Below, one piece after another: positions 5,816-7,731 of a DNA stretch of 7,731 bases. This stretch comes from Bacillota bacterium. GTDB taxonomy: Bacteria > Bacillota > Sulfobacillia > Symbiobacteriales > Symbiobacteriaceae. The first letter of the stretch is position 1. The number at the start of each line of letters is the position of its first letter. The notes below the pieces were generated by a model. That model was not told the origin of the DNA and searched no databases. It saw only the letters and a list, made by a program, of their open reading frames with translations. The DNA is taken from NCBI GenBank assembly GCA_028287415.1, contig JAQBPS010000508.1, positions 1 to 7,731 on the forward strand, given 5' to 3'. The translations under genes were made by a program, and so were the position numbers.

Positions 5816-6682
5816 ATGGACGGCATTCTCAACCTGCTCAAGCCGCCGGGCATGACCTCACACGACGTCGTCAGCGTGGTCCGCCGGACGCTCGGCATCA
5901 AGAAGGTCGGCCACACCGGCACGCTCGACCCGGGCGTGGCGGGCGTGCTCCCGATTTGTGTCGGCAAGGCCACCCGCCTGGCGGAGTACATCGCCGGTGA
6001 GGATAAGGCCTACCGCGCCGAGATCACCTTTGGCGTCACGACCGATACGCAGGACTCCTTCGGTGAGGTGACCGGTGAGAAGGACGCAGCGCATCTGCAA
6101 AAGGGCGATGTCGCCTATGTGCTGCCCCGTTTCCAGGGCGAGATCATGCAGATCCCGCCCATGGTCAGTGCGGTGAAGGTGGGCGGCAAGCGGCTCTACG
6201 AACTCGCCCGCGAGGGCGTGGTGGTGGAGCGGCAGGCCCGTCCGGTCACCATTCACCGGCTCCAGCTGCTCGCGTTCCGGCCCGGCCCCCACCCTGTCGC
6301 TTACGTCGATGTGGTTTGCTCCAAGGGGACGTACATTCGCACCCTGGCGGCGGATATTGGCGAGATGCTGGGGGTCGGCGCCCACATGTCCTACCTGGTC
6401 CGGACGCGCTCCGGCTCGTTCACGCTGCCCGAGGCCGCCACGCTCGAAGAGCTGGCGGCGGGGACGGCGCCCATGCTCTCGCCGGCGGCGGCTCTGGGGA
6501 AAATGCCCCGGGTCACCCTGCCGGCGGCTGCTGCTGCCCGGCTCAAGTACGGTGTGGCGCCGAACCTGCGCCCTGACCAGCCGGAGGGCACAACGGTCGC
6601 CCTGCTAGATAGCGGCGGCGACCTGCTGGCCCTCGCGACCGTGACTGCCACCGGGATCAAATTGCTCAAAGTCTTTGCCTGA
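5816..6682 (+). CDS. truB: tRNA pseudouridine(55) synthase TruB
   Basis: TruB isomerises uridine 55 in the T-loop of tRNAs. The start is ATG 5816, two bases after the nrnA stop, with AAGGGGG (5799-5805) about 10 nt upstream inside nrnA. The 288 residues show the full catalytic domain: NLLKPPGMTSHDVV (6-19), then HTGTLDPGVAGVLPI, where Asp38 of GTLDP is the catalytic residue. GKATRLAEY, KAYRAEITFGVTTDTQD, IPPMVSAVKVGGKRLYELAR and CSKGTYIRTLAADIG follow. The last 75 or so residues form a C-terminal RNA-binding (PUA-like) domain as in Firmicutes TruB, ending GIKLLKVFA. Nothing is missing or odd. Its place between nrnA and ribF is standard. Confidence 0.97.
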   Translation: MDGILNLLKPPGMTSHDVVSVVRRTLGIKKVGHTGTLDPGVAGVLPICVGKATRLAEYIAGEDKAYRAEITFGVTTDTQDSFGEVTGEKDAAHLQKGDVAYVLPRFQGEIMQIPPMVSAVKVGGKRLYELAREGVVVERQARPVTIHRLQLLAFRPGPHPVAYVDVVCSKGTYIRTLAADIGEMLGVGAHMSYLVRTRSGSFTLPEAATLEELAAGTAPMLSPAAALGKMPRVTLPAAAAARLKYGVAPNLRPDQPEGTTVALLDSGGDLLALATVTATGIKLLKVFA

Positions 6683-6692
6683 GAGGTCAACC

Positions 6693-7682
6693 ATGGACTT
6701 ACTTGCAGTAGCGCGTGATGTACCGCAGCGGGGAACCGGCAACCTGGTCGCGATCGGTAAGTGGGACGGGGTCCACCTGGCTCATCAGACGATTATCTCT
6801 GCATTGGTGGCCGAGGCGCGCAGCACGGCCGGTCAGGCCGTCGTCATGGGCTTTCATCCGCTCCCCATGGCCGTGCTCCGGCCCGACAAAGCGCCGCCCG
6901 TGCTCCAGACCCTGGAGGAGCGGGCGGAGGTGATGGCCGCGCTCGGCGTCGATGTTCACCTCGCCTTGCCATTCAACCGGGAGTTTGCCGACATGACGCC
7001 GGAGGAGTTCGTCCGGGACGTGCTCGTCGATCAGCTCAAGGCCAGTCAAGTGATGGTCGGCTTCAACAATACGTTCGGCCGCGGCGGCAAGGGGACGGCG
7101 GAGACCCTGACCCGGCTGTGTGAGCCGTACGGGATTCCGGTCCACATCTTCCCGCCCGTCCGGTGCGAGGGGGAGAGTGTCTCCAGCAGCGAGGTCCGGC
7201 TCGCCGTCGCCGGCGGCGAGATGGAGCGGGCCGCCCGTCTGCTGGGGCGCTTCTTCTCGATTACCGGTGCGGTGGTGCATGGCGACAAGCGGGGCCGCCA
7301 GATCGGCTATCCGACCGCCAACATCAGTCTGGCGGCCGGGCGTCAGCTGCCCGCCAATGGCGTCTATGTCGCCAGGGTGACGATTCTTGACCCGGCCGAC
7401 GCCTGCAAGGGCTCGCTCCCCTGCGAGGTGACGCCCCGGACCGGGCCGAGCTACGGTGCGATGCTCAACCTGGGCTGGCGCCCGACCTTCCAGGGCCGGG
7501 ATCTGCGCTGCGAGGCCCACCTGCTCGACTTCCAGGGGGACCTGTACGGCAAGGAGCTGCGGGTGGAGTTCCTGCACCGGCTCCGTACCGAGCAGACATT
7601 CAAGGGGATTGATGCGCTCAAGGCGCAGCTGGCGATGGACGAGGCGCAGACCCGGGACTGGCTGGTCGATCAGCATGGCTAA
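6693..7682 (+). CDS. ribF: Bifunctional riboflavin kinase / FMN adenylyltransferase (RibF), with atypical adenylyltransferase motifs
   Basis: RibF phosphorylates riboflavin to FMN (C-terminal domain) and adenylates FMN to FAD (N-terminal domain). The start is ATG 6693, 10 nt after the truB stop; GAGGT (6683-6687) lies 5 nt upstream. In-frame TTG 6675 would overlap truB and is less likely. Length is 329 residues, normal for the family. The kinase half looks intact: GDKRGRQIGYPTANI (PTAN at 207-210), PANGVYVA, MLNLGWRPTF, and LLDFQGDLYGKELRVEF. The N-terminal nucleotidyltransferase half departs from consensus: GKWDGVHLAHQ (22-32) instead of GNFDGVHxGHQ, FHPLP (54-58) where FDPHP is usual, and GFNNTFGRGGKGT (from 123) where GFDFRFG is usual. 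SSSEVR roughly fits the ISSTxxR motif. FAD synthesis may therefore be altered in specificity or efficiency; this is inference from remembered consensus. Confidence 0.93.
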   Translation: MDLLAVARDVPQRGTGNLVAIGKWDGVHLAHQTIISALVAEARSTAGQAVVMGFHPLPMAVLRPDKAPPVLQTLEERAEVMAALGVDVHLALPFNREFADMTPEEFVRDVLVDQLKASQVMVGFNNTFGRGGKGTAETLTRLCEPYGIPVHIFPPVRCEGESVSSSEVRLAVAGGEMERAARLLGRFFSITGAVVHGDKRGRQIGYPTANISLAAGRQLPANGVYVARVTILDPADACKGSLPCEVTPRTGPSYGAMLNLGWRPTFQGRDLRCEAHLLDFQGDLYGKELRVEFLHRLRTEQTFKGIDALKAQLAMDEAQTRDWLVDQHG

Positions 7683-7731
7683 GGAACGGCTGGACAAGGC
7701 CCTTGGCCACATGGGCGTGGGCTCCCGCAAG
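7675..7731 (+). CDS. S4-domain protein, first 19 codons only; probably RsuA-family 16S rRNA pseudouridine synthase
   Basis: An ATG at 7675, inside the end of ribF (8-bp overlap), opens a frame to the window edge encoding MAKERLDKALGHMGVGSRK. The pattern RLDKxLxxMGxGSRK is the opening of an S4 RNA-binding domain as found in Firmicutes RsuA/YtzG-type pseudouridine synthases. Other S4 proteins, such as RluB-type enzymes or TlyA methyltransferase, start in a related way and are not excluded. No strong ribosome-binding site precedes it; coupling to ribF is likely. In many Firmicutes rpsO follows ribF, but not here. The rest of the gene is outside the window. Confidence 0.65.
   Translation, partial: MAKERLDKALGHMGVGSRK

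Noticed and set aside
6699..7730. 343-codon minus-strand frame opposite ribF
   Set aside because: The product is His/Gly/Arg-rich without any motif; the plus strand has complete RibF kinase motifs and a ribosome-binding site.

Overview
The window is a GC-rich bacterial chromosome segment carrying housekeeping genes. Two gene orders point to the Firmicutes: lon followed by engB, and rbfA-nrnA-truB-ribF. High coding GC (about 63-65% in hand-counted stretches) combined with that order suggests a high-GC, possibly thermophilic clostridial lineage such as Symbiobacterium. That assignment is inference; no marker here fixes the species.

Layout. Positions 1-2007 hold the 3' part of an ATP-dependent Lon protease. 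A strong 11-bp hairpin (2020-2049) separates it from engB (2073-2825), a ribosome-assembly GTPase with an unusual insertion of about 32 residues. On the opposite strand, a ten-helix EamA/DMT-type transporter gene (2822-3769) converges on engB, and their stop codons overlap by 4 bp. Positions 3770-4435 form a 666-bp spacer with no convincing gene. Its right two thirds are AT-rich (about 45% GC by hand count over 3961-4440) and packed with structured repeats: a long inverted repeat of 9-bp units, a pair of mirror-image AT-core hairpins flanked by direct repeats, and two adjacent 25-bp tandem repeats just before the rbfA ribosome-binding site.

Positions 4436-7731 form a tight plus-strand operon: rbfA (16S maturation factor), nrnA (DHH oligoribonuclease/pAp phosphatase), truB (tRNA psi55 synthase), ribF (riboflavin kinase/FMN adenylyltransferase) and the first 19 codons of an S4-domain protein, probably an RsuA-type rRNA pseudouridine synthase. 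Genes overlap by 8 bp or are 2-10 nt apart, so translational coupling is likely. The shared theme is ribosome and RNA maturation, RNA turnover and flavin supply; engB fits it from the other side of the transporter.

No new multi-gene system is visible. The points most worth a second look are the repeat mosaic in front of rbfA, the EngB insertion, and the altered nucleotide-binding motifs in the RibF adenylyltransferase half.
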